DNA of 42,799 nt, from positions 1 to 42,799 of the forward strand of contig NZ_JAHHIU010000123.1 in assembly GCF_024539815.1 (NCBI RefSeq), given 5' to 3'. The translations under genes and the position numbers were made by a program. Positions 7,936 to 16,552 of the stretch are shown here, piece after piece. Source of the DNA: Streptomyces hayashii. GTDB taxonomy: Bacteria; Actinomycetota; Actinomycetes; Streptomycetales; Streptomycetaceae. The notes beneath the pieces are model-generated. The model saw nothing but the letters and a program-made list of their open reading frames with translations, was not told where the DNA came from and searched no databases. The number at the start of each line of letters is the position of its first letter. The first letter of the stretch is position 1.

Positions 7936-9444
7936 GTGGACCTGGCTCTGGCGCCGGAGACACTGGCGCGCTGGCAGTTCGGCATCACCACCGTCTACCA
8001 CTTCCTCTTCGTTCCCCTGACGATCTCCCTCGCGGCCCTCACCGCGGGGTTGCAGACCGCCTGGGTGCGGACGGAGAACGAGAAGTACCTGAGGGCGACG
8101 AAGTTCTGGGGCAAGCTCTTCCTGATCAACATCGCGATGGGCGTCGTCACCGGCATCGTGCAGGAGTTCCAGTTCGGCATGAACTGGTCCGACTACTCGC
8201 GCTTCGTCGGCGACGTGTTCGGTGCGCCGCTGGCCTTCGAGGCTCTGATCGCCTTCTTCTTCGAGTCCACCTTCATCGGTCTGTGGATCTTCGGCTGGGA
8301 CAAGTTGCCGAAGAAGATCCATCTGGCCTGCATCTGGATGGTCTCGATCGGCACGATCCTGTCGGCCTACTTCATCCTCGCGGCGAACTCGTGGATGCAG
8401 CACCCGGTCGGCTACCGGATCAACAAGGCGAAGGGCCGGGCCGAGCTCACCGACTTCTGGGCCGTGCTGACCCAGAACACCGCGCTCAGCCAGGTCTTCC
8501 ACACCATGTCCGCGGCCTTCCTCACCGGCGGCGCCTTCATGGTCGGCATCGCCGCCTTTCACCTGTACCGCAAGAAGCACGTCCCCGTGATGAAGACCTC
8601 GCTGCGGCTGGGCCTGGTCACCGTGGTCATCGCCGGTCTGCTCACCGCCGTCAGCGGTGACGTGCTCGGCAAGGTCATGTTCAAGCAGCAGCCGATGAAG
8701 ATGGCCGCGGCCGAGGCGCTGTGGGACGGCGAAGCGCCCGCTCCCTTCTCGGTCTTCGCCTACGGCGACGTCGAGGAGGGGCACAACAAGGTCGCCATCG
8801 AGATCCCGGGACTGCTGTCCTTCCTCGCGAACGACGACTTCAGCTCGTACGTCCCCGGCATCAACGACGTGAACAAGGCCGAACAGGAGAAGTTCGGGCC
8901 CGGCGACTACCGGCCCAACATCCCGGTCGCCTACTGGGGCTTCCGCTGGATGATCGGCTTCGGCATGACGTCCTTCGCGATCGGCCTCGCCGGACTCTGG
9001 CTCACGAGGAAGAAGTTCCTGCTCCCGCAGCACCTGAGGGTCGGCGAGGACGAGGTGCCGCACGTGGTGCTCTTCCGGAACAAGGCGCTGGGCCCCAAAC
9101 TCACCAGGCTCTACTGGCTCGCGGCGATCTGGACCCTGGGCTTTCCGTTGATCGCCAACTCCTGGGGGTGGATCTTCACCGAGATGGGCCGCCAGCCCTG
9201 GGTCGTCTACGGGGTCCTGCAGACCCGCCACGCGGTCTCCCCCGGGGTCTCCCAGGGCGAGGTGCTCACCTCGATGATCGTCTTCACGGCGCTGTACGCG
9301 GTCCTCGCCGTCGTGGAGGTCAAGCTGCTGGTCAAGTACGTGAAGGCCGGCCCGCCCGAGCTCACCGAGGCAGACCTCACTCCGCCCACGAAGATCGGCG
9401 GCGACTCCCGTGACGCCGACAAGCCGATGGCCTTCTCCTACTAG
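7936..9444 (+). CDS. cydA: Cytochrome bd ubiquinol/menaquinol oxidase subunit I
   Basis: 502 aa from GTG 7936, preceded by AGGAG at a 7-base spacing. An in-frame GTG at 7879 would begin inside the Rex region with no ribosome site. CydA carries the three hemes of the bd-type terminal oxidase, which oxidises quinol and reduces O2 without pumping protons. Visible ligands: His22 in LARWQFGITTVYHFLF (heme b595 side), the His in QVFHTMSAAFLTGGA (heme b558), and the Met in FRWMIGFGM (second b558 ligand). The Q-loop includes NKVAIEIPG, and GRQPW is conserved. About nine membrane helices are predicted from the hydrophobic runs. It is first in cydA-cydB-cydCD, with a 20-base gap to cydB. Confidence 0.97.
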   Translation: MDLALAPETLARWQFGITTVYHFLFVPLTISLAALTAGLQTAWVRTENEKYLRATKFWGKLFLINIAMGVVTGIVQEFQFGMNWSDYSRFVGDVFGAPLAFEALIAFFFESTFIGLWIFGWDKLPKKIHLACIWMVSIGTILSAYFILAANSWMQHPVGYRINKAKGRAELTDFWAVLTQNTALSQVFHTMSAAFLTGGAFMVGIAAFHLYRKKHVPVMKTSLRLGLVTVVIAGLLTAVSGDVLGKVMFKQQPMKMAAAEALWDGEAPAPFSVFAYGDVEEGHNKVAIEIPGLLSFLANDDFSSYVPGINDVNKAEQEKFGPGDYRPNIPVAYWGFRWMIGFGMTSFAIGLAGLWLTRKKFLLPQHLRVGEDEVPHVVLFRNKALGPKLTRLYWLAAIWTLGFPLIANSWGWIFTEMGRQPWVVYGVLQTRHAVSPGVSQGEVLTSMIVFTALYAVLAVVEVKLLVKYVKAGPPELTEADLTPPTKIGGDSRDADKPMAFSY

Positions 9445-9464
9445 GCCGAGGGAGCTGCACAGCC

Positions 9465-10469
9465 ATGGAACTTCACGACGTCTGGTTCGTCCTCATCGCC
9501 GTCCTGTGGACCGGCTACTTCTTCCTGGAGGGCTTCGACTTCGGGGTCGGCATCCTCACCAAGCTGCTCGCCCGCGACCGGCCCGAGCGGCGGGTGCTCA
9601 TCAACACCATCGGGCCGGTCTGGGACGGAAACGAGGTATGGCTGCTCACCGCGGGCGGCGCGACCTTCGCCGCCTTCCCCGAGTGGTACGCGACGCTCTT
9701 CTCCGGCTTCTACCTGCCCCTGCTGCTCATCCTGGTCTGTCTGATCGTGCGCGGCGTCGCCTTCGAGTACCGGGCGAAGCGGCCCGAGGAGGACTGGCAG
9801 CGCAACTGGGAGACCGCGATCTTCTGGACCTCGCTGCTGCCCGCGTTCCTGTGGGGCGTCGCCTTCGGCAACATCGTGGGGGGCGTGAAGATCGACCGGA
9901 ACTTCGAGTACGTGGGCGACGTCTGGGACCTGCTCAACCCGTACGCGCTGCTCGGCGGCCTGGTGACACTGACCCTGTTCACCTTCCACGGTGCGGTGTT
10001 CACGGCGCTCAAGACCGTCGGCGAGATCCGGGAGCGGGCGCGGAAGCTTGCGCTGAAGGTGGGCGTGGTGACCGCCGTGGTCTCGCTGGTCTTCCTGCTC
10101 TGGACGCAGATCGACAGCGGTGATGCCAAGAGCATGGTCGCGATGGTCGTGGCGGTAGCCGCTCTGGTCGCCGCGCTCGTGGCGAACCAGGCGGGGCGTG
10201 AGGGCTGGTCGTTCGCCTTCTCCGGAGTCACCATCGTGGCCGCCGTGGCGATGCTCTTCTTGACGCTCTTCCCGAACGTCATGCCGTCCACGTTGAACGC
10301 GGACTGGAGCCTGACGGTGACCAACGCTTCGTCGAGCCCGTACACCTTGAAGATCATGACCTGGTGCGCGGGGGTCGCCACGCCGTTGGTGATGCTCTAC
10401 CAGGGGTGGACGTACTGGGTGTTCCGCAAGCGGATCGGTACCCAGCACATCGCCGAGTCCGCTCACTGA
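9465..10469 (+). CDS. cydB: Cytochrome bd oxidase subunit II
   Basis: 334 aa. The start ATG 9465 has AGGGAG about 10 bases upstream. It opens with the family signature VLWTGYFFLEGFDFGVG, then GPVWDGNEVWL, EYRAKR and LLPAFLWGVAFGNIVGG. About eight hydrophobic membrane segments are visible, and the Met/His-bearing C-terminal helix ends WVFRKRIG. CydB is the structural partner of CydA; it binds no b595/d heme in the known enzymes but forms the heterodimer. It ends only 5 bases before the 34-base palindrome that carries the first parS site, so transcription into cydCD may be attenuated there. Confidence 0.97.
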   Translation: MELHDVWFVLIAVLWTGYFFLEGFDFGVGILTKLLARDRPERRVLINTIGPVWDGNEVWLLTAGGATFAAFPEWYATLFSGFYLPLLLILVCLIVRGVAFEYRAKRPEEDWQRNWETAIFWTSLLPAFLWGVAFGNIVGGVKIDRNFEYVGDVWDLLNPYALLGGLVTLTLFTFHGAVFTALKTVGEIRERARKLALKVGVVTAVVSLVFLLWTQIDSGDAKSMVAMVVAVAALVAALVANQAGREGWSFAFSGVTIVAAVAMLFLTLFPNVMPSTLNADWSLTVTNASSSPYTLKIMTWCAGVATPLVMLYQGWTYWVFRKRIGTQHIAESAH

Positions 10470-10474
10470 TCCCT

Positions 10475-10508
10475 GTGGGGGTGTGTTTCACGTGAAACAC
10501 ACCCCCAC
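10475..10508 (+). terminator. 34-base perfect palindrome containing parS; hairpin between cydB and cydCD
   Basis: Bases 10475-10491 are exactly complementary to 10492-10508. The centre is a perfect parS and the arms are GTGGGGGTG / CACCCCCAC. As RNA it would form an intrinsic-terminator-like stem 5 bases after the cydB stop; as DNA it is a ParB site. See the parS entry for 10484-10499. Confidence 0.75.
10484..10499. promoter_or_regulatory. parS: parS site 1 (ParB-binding)
   Basis: TGTTTCACGTGAAACA is identical to the 16-base consensus bacterial parS. It is the first of three sites spaced 37 and 34 bases apart. ParB loads on such sites and spreads to organise the origin region for segregation. 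Confidence 0.95.
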
Positions 10509-10520
10509 GAGGAGAGAGCG

Positions 10521-10536
10521 TGTTTCACGTGGAACA
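10521..10536. promoter_or_regulatory. parS: parS site 2 (ParB-binding)
   Basis: TGTTTCACGTGGAACA has one deviation (G for A at position 12) from the consensus parS. It lies between cydB and the cydCD ribosome-binding site. Confidence 0.9.
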
Positions 10537-10553
10537 TGCTCTTGGAGAAGAGG

Positions 10554-13500
10554 GTGTTTCACGTGAAACCGATCGACCCGCGTCTGCTGCGGTACGCCGG
10601 CGCCACACGCGTCTTCCTGGTGGCGGTCGTCGGTCTGGGCGCTGTCGGGGCGATGCTGGTCATCGCGCAGGCCATGCTCATCGCCGAGTCGGTGGTCGGT
10701 GCGTTCCAGCACGGCATGTCGGTCGCCGAACTGCGCACTCCCCTGCTGCTCTTGGCGGCCGTCGCGGGCGGTCGTGCGCTGGTCGCCTGGTTCACCGAGC
10801 TCGCCGCACACCGCGCGAGCGCAGCTGTGAAGTCGGAGCTGCGGGGGCGACTGCTGGAGCGGGCCGCCGCCTTGGGGCCCGGCTGGCTGAGCGGACAGCG
10901 CACCGGATCGCTGGTAGCCCTCGCCACCCGGGGCGTGGACGCGCTCGACGACTACTTCTCGCGCTATCTGCCCCAGCTCGGCCTGGCGGTGGTCGTGCCG
11001 GTGGCGGTGCTCGCGCGGATCGTGACGGAGGACTGGGTATCCGCCGCGATCATCGTCGGCACCCTGCCGCTGATCCCGGTCTTCATGATGCTGATCGGCT
11101 GGGCCACCCAGTCACGGATGGACCGCCAGTGGCGGCTGCTGTCCCGGCTGTCCGGGCACTTCCTGGACGTCGTCGCAGGGCTGCCCACGCTGAAGGTGTT
11201 CGGGCGGGCCAAGGCGCAGGCCGAGTCGGTCCGGCGCATCACCGGGGAGTACCGCCTCGCGACCATGCGGACGCTGCGCATCGCGTTCATCTCGTCGTTC
11301 GCGCTGGAACTGCTGTCGACGCTCTCGGTGGCGCTCGTCGCCGTGACGATCGGCATGCGGCTCGTCCACGGCGAGATGGATCTGTACATCGGCCTGGTGA
11401 TCCTCGTGCTGGCCCCCGAGGCGTATCTCCCGCTACGGCAGGTCGGCGCGCAGTACCACGCGGCCGCCGAGGGGCTGGCGGCGGCGGAGGAGATCTTCGA
11501 GGTGCTGGAGACCCCGGTCCCGACGCCGGGAACGGTCGCGGTGACCGAGGGCGGAATGGTTTTCGAGGGAGTGAGCGTCCGTTACCCGGGACGCTCCGGC
11601 GACGCCGTCTCGGATGTGAGCTTCAGCGTCGAGCCCGGTGAGACGGTGGCGCTGGTCGGCCCGAGCGGCGCGGGCAAGTCGACGCTGGTGCACGCTCTGC
11701 TGGGCTTCGTACGGCCGGCCGAGGGACGGGTGCTGGCCGGGGGAGTAGACCTCGCGGCGGCAGACCTGGAGCAGTGGCGGTCGCGGATCGCGTGGGTGCC
11801 GCAGCGCCCGCACCTTTTCGCGGGGACGATCGCCGAGAACGTACGGCTGGCGCGTCCCGGGGCCGATGACACAGCCCTGCGCGGAGCGCTGGCGGACGCG
11901 GGCGCGCTGGAGTTCGTCGACGCGCTGCCCGCAGGGGCCGACACCATGCTCGGTGAGGACGGGACCGGGCTGTCCGCCGGGCAGCGGCAGCGGCTCGCGC
12001 TCGCCCGCGCGTTCCTCGCCGACCGTCCCGTTCTGCTGCTGGACGAGCCGACGGCCGCGCTCGACGGGGAGACCGAGGCGGAGGTCGTGGCGGCCGTACG
12101 GAGGCTCGCGGCCGGGCGGACGGTTCTGCTCGTCGTGCACCGGCCGGCCCTACTGGCGGTGGCGGACCGTGTGGTGCGGCTGGCCGGGGCCGAGACGGGC
12201 GGACCCGCTGCGGCCGCCCTCAAGGACGCCCCCGCCCAGCCGGCAGGGACGACGACGGCGGCGCCTGTCGGGTGGGACGCCGAGACGGCCGCCCCGGCAC
12301 CCGCCCGTGGGGTCCTGGCCCGGGTCCGCGCCATGGCAGGCGCCCGACGTGGCCGGCTCGGCCTCGCGCTGCTGCTGGGCAGCCTGGCCCTCGGCAGCGC
12401 CGTGGGCCTCATGGCCACCTCGGGGTGGCTCATCTCGCGGGCGGCGCAGCAGCCGCCGGTCCTGTACTTGATGGTGGCCGTGACGGCGACGCGTGCCTTC
12501 GGTATCGGGCGGGCGGTGTTCCGATACGCGGAGCGGCTCGTCTCGCACGACGCCGTGCTGCGGATGCTGGCCGACACCAGGGTCGCCGTCTACCGGCGGC
12601 TGGAACGGCTGGCGCCGGCCGGGCTGCGCACGACCCGCCGGGCCGATCTGCTGACCCGGCTGGTCGCCGACGTGGACGCCTTGCAGGACTACTGGCTGCG
12701 CTGGCTGTTGCCGGCCGGCGCGGCCGTCGTCGTCTCGGCCGGGTCGGTCGCCTTCACGGCGTGGATGCTGCCCGAGGCCGGGGCGGTGCTCGCCGCCGGG
12801 CTGCTGACGGCCGGGGTGGGCGTCCCGCTGGTCACCGGCGCCGTGGCACGCCGGGCGGAGAACCGGCTCGCCCCCGCCCGGGGAGCGCTCGCCACCCGCA
12901 CGGCCGATCTGCTCACCGGCACCGCCGAACTGACCGTCGCGGGCGCGCTCCCCGCCCGCACGGCCGAGGTGCGCGCGGCCGACGGCGTGCTCACCCGGAT
13001 CGCCTCGCGCGCGGCGACCGCCACCGCGCTCGGCGACGGGCTGACCGCCCTCGTCTCCGGCCTGACCGTCGCAGGAGCGGCCCTCGTGGGCGCACAGGCG
13101 GTGGCCGACGGACGGCTGGGAGGCGTGACCATGGCGGTGGTCGTCCTGACCCCGCTGGCCGCCTTCGAGGCCGTCCTGGGACTGCCCCTGGCCGTGCGGT
13201 ACCGCCGGCGGGTGCGCAGAAGCGCGGAGCGGGTGTTCGAGGTGCTGGACTTCCCCGAGCCGGTACGCGAGCCGGAGCGGCCCCGCCAGGCACCCGCCTC
13301 GCCCTTCCCGCTCGTCGTCGAGGGCCTCTCCGCCCGGTACGCCGGACAGGACCGTGACGCGCTCACCGGAGCAGGCCTGACCTTGACCCGAGGGCGCCGG
13401 ATCGCGGTCGTGGGGCCCTCCGGGTCCGGCAAGACCACGCTCGCGCAGGTGCTGCTGCGGTTCCTGGACGCGGACGCGGGCACGTACACGCTGGCCGGCG

Positions 13501-14057
13501 TGGACGCCCGGTCCCTCGACGGCGACGACGTACGCGCGCTCGTCGGGCTGTGCGCCCAGGACGCGCACCTCTTCGACAGCTCGGTGCGCGAGAACCTGCT
13601 GCTCGCCAGGAAGGGGGCGAGCGAGGACGACCTGCGCGACGCACTGGCACGAGCCCGGCTGCTGGAGTGGGCCGAAGGTCTGCCCGACGGTCTCGACACG
13701 CTCGTCGGCGAGCACGGGGCGAGGCTCTCCGGCGGGCAGCGCCAACGGCTCGCCCTCGCCCGGGCGCTGCTCGCCGACTTCCCCGTCCTGGTGCTCGACG
13801 AGCCGGCCGAACACCTGGACCTGCCGACCGCCGACGCGCTGACCCGAGACCTGCTGGCCGCGACCGAGGGCCGGACGACGCTGCTCATCACGCATCGGCT
13901 GGCCGGACTCGACGCGGTCGACGAGGTGGTCGTGCTGGACGGGGGCCGGGTGGTGCAGCGGGGGCCGTACGCGGAACTGGCCCTCGTGGAAGGCCCGTTG
14001 CGGAGGATGGCCGAGCGGGAGGCAGCAGCGGAACTGATCAGCAGCGCACGGGGCTGA
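10554..14057 (+). CDS. cydCD: Fused heterodimeric ABC exporter CydDC (heme/thiol export for bd oxidase assembly)
   Basis: 1167 aa from GTG 10554, which has GGAG 6 bases upstream; an ATG at 10536 is in frame but has no usable ribosome site. Two complete ABC exporter halves are joined in one chain. Half 1 has a membrane domain (about residues 15-310), Walker A VGPSGAGKST (about 368), signature LSAGQ (about 472) and Walker B LLLDEPTA (about 495). Half 2 has a membrane domain from about 600, Walker A VGPSGSGKTT (about 952), signature LSGGQ (about 1058) and Walker B LVLDEPAEHLD (about 1080). In E. coli CydDC is two proteins needed for cytochrome bd maturation; the fused form is typical of Streptomyces. 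The second Walker B continues with AEHLD rather than TAALD, as in CydC halves. Its first codons are written in parS sequence (MFHVKP). Confidence 0.95.
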   Translation: MFHVKPIDPRLLRYAGATRVFLVAVVGLGAVGAMLVIAQAMLIAESVVGAFQHGMSVAELRTPLLLLAAVAGGRALVAWFTELAAHRASAAVKSELRGRLLERAAALGPGWLSGQRTGSLVALATRGVDALDDYFSRYLPQLGLAVVVPVAVLARIVTEDWVSAAIIVGTLPLIPVFMMLIGWATQSRMDRQWRLLSRLSGHFLDVVAGLPTLKVFGRAKAQAESVRRITGEYRLATMRTLRIAFISSFALELLSTLSVALVAVTIGMRLVHGEMDLYIGLVILVLAPEAYLPLRQVGAQYHAAAEGLAAAEEIFEVLETPVPTPGTVAVTEGGMVFEGVSVRYPGRSGDAVSDVSFSVEPGETVALVGPSGAGKSTLVHALLGFVRPAEGRVLAGGVDLAAADLEQWRSRIAWVPQRPHLFAGTIAENVRLARPGADDTALRGALADAGALEFVDALPAGADTMLGEDGTGLSAGQRQRLALARAFLADRPVLLLDEPTAALDGETEAEVVAAVRRLAAGRTVLLVVHRPALLAVADRVVRLAGAETGGPAAAALKDAPAQPAGTTTAAPVGWDAETAAPAPARGVLARVRAMAGARRGRLGLALLLGSLALGSAVGLMATSGWLISRAAQQPPVLYLMVAVTATRAFGIGRAVFRYAERLVSHDAVLRMLADTRVAVYRRLERLAPAGLRTTRRADLLTRLVADVDALQDYWLRWLLPAGAAVVVSAGSVAFTAWMLPEAGAVLAAGLLTAGVGVPLVTGAVARRAENRLAPARGALATRTADLLTGTAELTVAGALPARTAEVRAADGVLTRIASRAATATALGDGLTALVSGLTVAGAALVGAQAVADGRLGGVTMAVVVLTPLAAFEAVLGLPLAVRYRRRVRRSAERVFEVLDFPEPVREPERPRQAPASPFPLVVEGLSARYAGQDRDALTGAGLTLTRGRRIAVVGPSGSGKTTLAQVLLRFLDADAGTYTLAGVDARSLDGDDVRALVGLCAQDAHLFDSSVRENLLLARKGASEDDLRDALARARLLEWAEGLPDGLDTLVGEHGARLSGGQRQRLALARALLADFPVLVLDEPAEHLDLPTADALTRDLLAATEGRTTLLITHRLAGLDAVDEVVVLDGGRVVQRGPYAELALVEGPLRRMAEREAAAELISSARG
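10555..10570. promoter_or_regulatory. parS: parS site 3, overlapping the cydCD start
   Basis: TGTTTCACGTGAAACC has one terminal deviation from consensus. It starts one base after the first base of the GTG start codon and encodes residues 2-5 (FHVK) of CydCD. Confidence 0.9.
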
Positions 14058-14068
14058 CGAGCGGCTCA

Positions 14069-14102
14069 GGGAGCTGACCAGCGGCCCGCGGAGCTGACCA
14101 GC
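14069..14102. repeat. Short direct repeat between convergent genes
   Basis: GGAGCTGACCAGCG occurs at 14069-14082 as GGAGCTGACCAGCG and again at 14089-14102. The 97-base gap between the cydCD stop and the HAD-gene stop shows no strong terminator. Confidence 0.5.
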
Positions 14103-14154
14103 GACGCGGAGCAGGACCATGACGCCCTGTGCCGCGTCCGACGCGCTGTGAGCG

Positions 14155-15042
14155 CTACGCCCGCTCGGTGAGCAGCTGCTCGATGACGACGGCGACCCCG
14201 TCCTCGTTGTTGGCGGCCGTCCGGCCGGAGGCGGCGGCGAGCACGTCCGGATGCGCGTTGCCCATCGCGTACGACCGGCCGGCCCAGGTGAGCATCTCGA
14301 CGTCGTTCGGCATGTCCCCGAACGCGACGACCTCCTCGTGGGAGATGCCGCGTTCCGCACAGCACAAGGCGAGCGTGCTGGCCTTGGAGACGTCGGGGCC
14401 GCTGATCTCCAGCAGAGCGCTGGGACTGGAGCGGGTGACGTTGGCGCGGTCGCCGATGGCCAGCCGGGCCAGGGTGAGGAAGGCGTCGGGGTCGATCGTG
14501 GGGTGGAACGCGAGGATCTTCAGCACGGGCTCATCGGCCCCGGGGGCGTCCGGCGCCAGCAGTTTCTCGGCCGGCGCGAGGTGGTCGGGGATCTCCATGT
14601 GCATCTTCGGGTACTCCGGCTCCTGGTAGAAGCCGTAGGTCTGCTCGATGGCGTACATGGTGCCCGGCGCGGCCTCCCGCAGCAGCCGTACGGCGTCCAG
14701 CGCGTTGTCCCGCGCCAGCTCGCGCACCTTCACGAACCGGTGGGCGCCCGGGCCGCCGTGCAGGTCGACCACGGCGGCGCCGTTGCCGCAGATGGCGAGC
14801 CCGTGCCCATGGACGTGGTCGCTGACGACGTCCATCCAGCGGGCAGGGCGGCCGGTGACGAAGAAGACCTCGATGCCCGCCTCCTCGGCGGCGGCGAGCG
14901 CGGCGACCGTGCGGTCGGACACCGACTTGTCGTCGCGCAGCAGAGTGCCGTCGAGATCGGTGGCGATCAGCCGCGGCGGGAGGGCTGCGGCCGGGGTCAC
15001 GGGCTGTCGAGTCGCTGAGGTCACCGGGTCATTCTCGCGCAT
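14155..15042 (-). CDS. HAD-superfamily phosphatase (Cof/YidA type)
   Basis: 295 aa from ATG 15042 (a GTG at 15024 is an in-frame alternative; neither has a clear ribosome site). Class IIB HAD hydrolase: motif I IATDLDGTLLR (nucleophile and acid Asp, near residue 27), motif II FVTGRP, the C2 cap domain in the middle, a Lys in SKASTLALC, and motif IV AFGDMPNDVEML. The C-terminus has the family-typical VAVVIEQLL. The group dephosphorylates sugar phosphates, pyridoxal phosphate or flavin nucleotides; the substrate here is unknown. It is a paralogue of the gene at 25803-26621, which has the same opening motif IATDLDGTLLR. It converges with cydCD. Confidence 0.92.
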   Translation of the reverse strand: MRENDPVTSATRQPVTPAAALPPRLIATDLDGTLLRDDKSVSDRTVAALAAAEEAGIEVFFVTGRPARWMDVVSDHVHGHGLAICGNGAAVVDLHGGPGAHRFVKVRELARDNALDAVRLLREAAPGTMYAIEQTYGFYQEPEYPKMHMEIPDHLAPAEKLLAPDAPGADEPVLKILAFHPTIDPDAFLTLARLAIGDRANVTRSSPSALLEISGPDVSKASTLALCCAERGISHEEVVAFGDMPNDVEMLTWAGRSYAMGNAHPDVLAAASGRTAANNEDGVAVVIEQLLTERA

Positions 15043-15113
15043 CTGCCCGCACGGCCGTGCGAGAGCCCGCCCGCAGCCGGCCGGGGCGGGGCGCGGCGGT
15101 CCGGACGCCGGCG

Positions 15114-16016
15114 TCAGCGCAGCTGCGCCGGGGCCTCCATGGCGATCCGTTCGAAGACCTTCTCGTCGGCGGCGAAGTCGGAGTCCGGAATGGGCCAGTG
15201 GACCACGATCTCCGTGAAGCCGAGCTCCTGGTGCCGGCCCGCGAAGTCGACGAAGGCATCCAGGGACCCCAGCGGCCGGCCACGGTCCGGGGTGAACCCG
15301 GTGAGCAGGACCTTGTCCAGCTCCGCCGCCTCCCGCCCGCGTGCGGCACAGGCGTCGGCGAGCTTCTCGGCCTGGTCACGCAGGGCCCGGACCGACTGCT
15401 CGGGTGTGCCGTTCTCGTACAGCTTGGGGTCGCCGGTGGTCACCCACGCCTGTCCGTACCGGGCGGCGAGCCGCAGTCCGCGCGGTCCGGTCGCGGCGAT
15501 CGCGAAGGGCAGCCGGGGCCGCTGGAGGCAGCCCGGAATGTTGCGGGCCTCGTGCGCCGAGTAGTGGTCGCCCTCGTATGACACCGAGTCCTCGGTGAGC
15601 AGCCGGTCGAGCAGTGGCACGAACTCGCCGAGCCGGTCGGCCCGCTCTCGCGGGGTCCACGGTTCCTGGCCGAGGGCGGTGGCGTCGAAGCCGGTGCCGC
15701 CGGCACCGATGCCCAGAGTCACCCGGCCGCCCGAGATGTCGTCCAGGGAGATCAGTTCCTTGGCGAGGGTCACCGGGTGCCGGAAGTTCGGCGAGGTCAC
15801 CAGCGTGCCCAGGCGCAGTCGCTCGGTAGCGCCCGCCGCGGCGGTCAGCGTGGGGATCGCACCGAACCAGGGGCCGTCACGAAAGCTTCGCCAGGACAGG
15901 TGGTCGTAGGTGTACGCGGTGTGGAAGCCGAGCTGCTCGGCCCGCGTCCATGCGGAACGACCCCCCTCGTGCCAGCGGCGGTAGGGGAGGATCACGGTGC
16001 TCAGGCGCAGACTCAT
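15114..16016 (-). CDS. LLM-class (F420-dependent luciferase-like) oxidoreductase
   Basis: 300 aa from ATG 16016 (MSLRLSTVILPYRRW). A longer reading back to 16082 would translate through the parS site and is not favoured. TIM-barrel luciferase-like monooxygenase family: RAEQLGFHTAYTYDHL near the N-terminus, RLRLGTLVTSPNFRHPVTLAKE, the signature ISGGRVTLGIGAGG, and AATGPRGLRLAARYG. The actinobacterial members mostly use F420 (or FMN) for hydride transfer to small molecules; the substrate cannot be inferred. A parS site lies between this gene and its upstream neighbour, which ends at 16058, so the two may be co-transcribed through the ParB-binding site. Confidence 0.9.
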   Translation of the reverse strand: MSLRLSTVILPYRRWHEGGRSAWTRAEQLGFHTAYTYDHLSWRSFRDGPWFGAIPTLTAAAGATERLRLGTLVTSPNFRHPVTLAKELISLDDISGGRVTLGIGAGGTGFDATALGQEPWTPRERADRLGEFVPLLDRLLTEDSVSYEGDHYSAHEARNIPGCLQRPRLPFAIAATGPRGLRLAARYGQAWVTTGDPKLYENGTPEQSVRALRDQAEKLADACAARGREAAELDKVLLTGFTPDRGRPLGSLDAFVDFAGRHQELGFTEIVVHWPIPDSDFAADEKVFERIAMEAPAQLR

Positions 16017-16040
16017 GCCGTCGAGCGTATGCGGATGTCC

Positions 16041-16056
16041 GGTTTCACGTGAAACG
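16041..16056. promoter_or_regulatory. parS: parS site 4
   Basis: The 14-base core GTTTCACGTGAAAC (16042-16055) is perfect; the outermost bases (G and G) deviate from T and A. It sits in the 41-base gap between the small unknown gene and the LLM oxidoreductase gene. Confidence 0.88.
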
Positions 16057-16057
16057 G

Positions 16058-16501
16058 TCACCGCGCGCGTCGGGCCAGCCACGGGCTGAGGCCGACCGGG
16101 ATGTACTCCTTGTGCACGCGGTCACGCGGCAGCGGCACCATCAGGAAGTGGCCCGGAGGAAAACGGCGCACCTTCACCCAGGCGTGGCCGTCATAGAGGG
16201 AGCGCAGGAAAGCGGGCACGTCGTCGCGGTCGACGTCGGGACACTCGACGCCGTCGACGGTGATCAGGGCGTCGTCGTCGGGGTAGAGCCGCACCCTCAC
16301 GCCGGGTCGCCCACCGAGCTCGACATAGGCCTCGTGCGGCAGTGATCCGTCCGGGTCGGCGGTGACGCCCACGCCGGCGGCGCTGCGCCGGGAGGTCTGG
16401 TCGGCCCCGATGTCGTGGGTCACCTCGATCTCGCGCGCGTACTCGGCGGCGAGGGCGCGAAGGGCGGTGACGGCCGCCTCGGTGGAGGGCAGGTGAGTCA
16501 T
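16058..16501 (-). CDS. Unknown soluble protein
   Basis: 147 aa from ATG 16501 (MTHLPSTEAAV); upstream in-frame ATGs at 16513 and 16522 are possible. No motif or membrane segment is recognised. The protein is acidic in the middle (YPDDDALITVDGVECPDVDRDD) with a basic C-terminus (LSPWLARRAR). The segment GVTADPDGSLPHEAYVELGG and the strand-rich pattern suggest a small alpha/beta domain. Codon usage matches its neighbours. It ends 2 bases from parS site 4 and lies downstream of kptA in the same direction with a 51-base gap. Confidence 0.7.
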   Translation of the reverse strand: MTHLPSTEAAVTALRALAAEYAREIEVTHDIGADQTSRRSAAGVGVTADPDGSLPHEAYVELGGRPGVRVRLYPDDDALITVDGVECPDVDRDDVPAFLRSLYDGHAWVKVRRFPPGHFLMVPLPRDRVHKEYIPVGLSPWLARRAR

Positions 16502-16552
16502 GGCTGTGATCATCCCGAACATGGGCGCGATCCGTCGATTCGAGCCGGTGTC

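Noticed and set aside
10520..11641. Long alternative frame beginning in the parS cluster
   Set aside because: Arg/Gly/Ala-rich shadow of cydCD, which has complete ABC motifs in the other frame.
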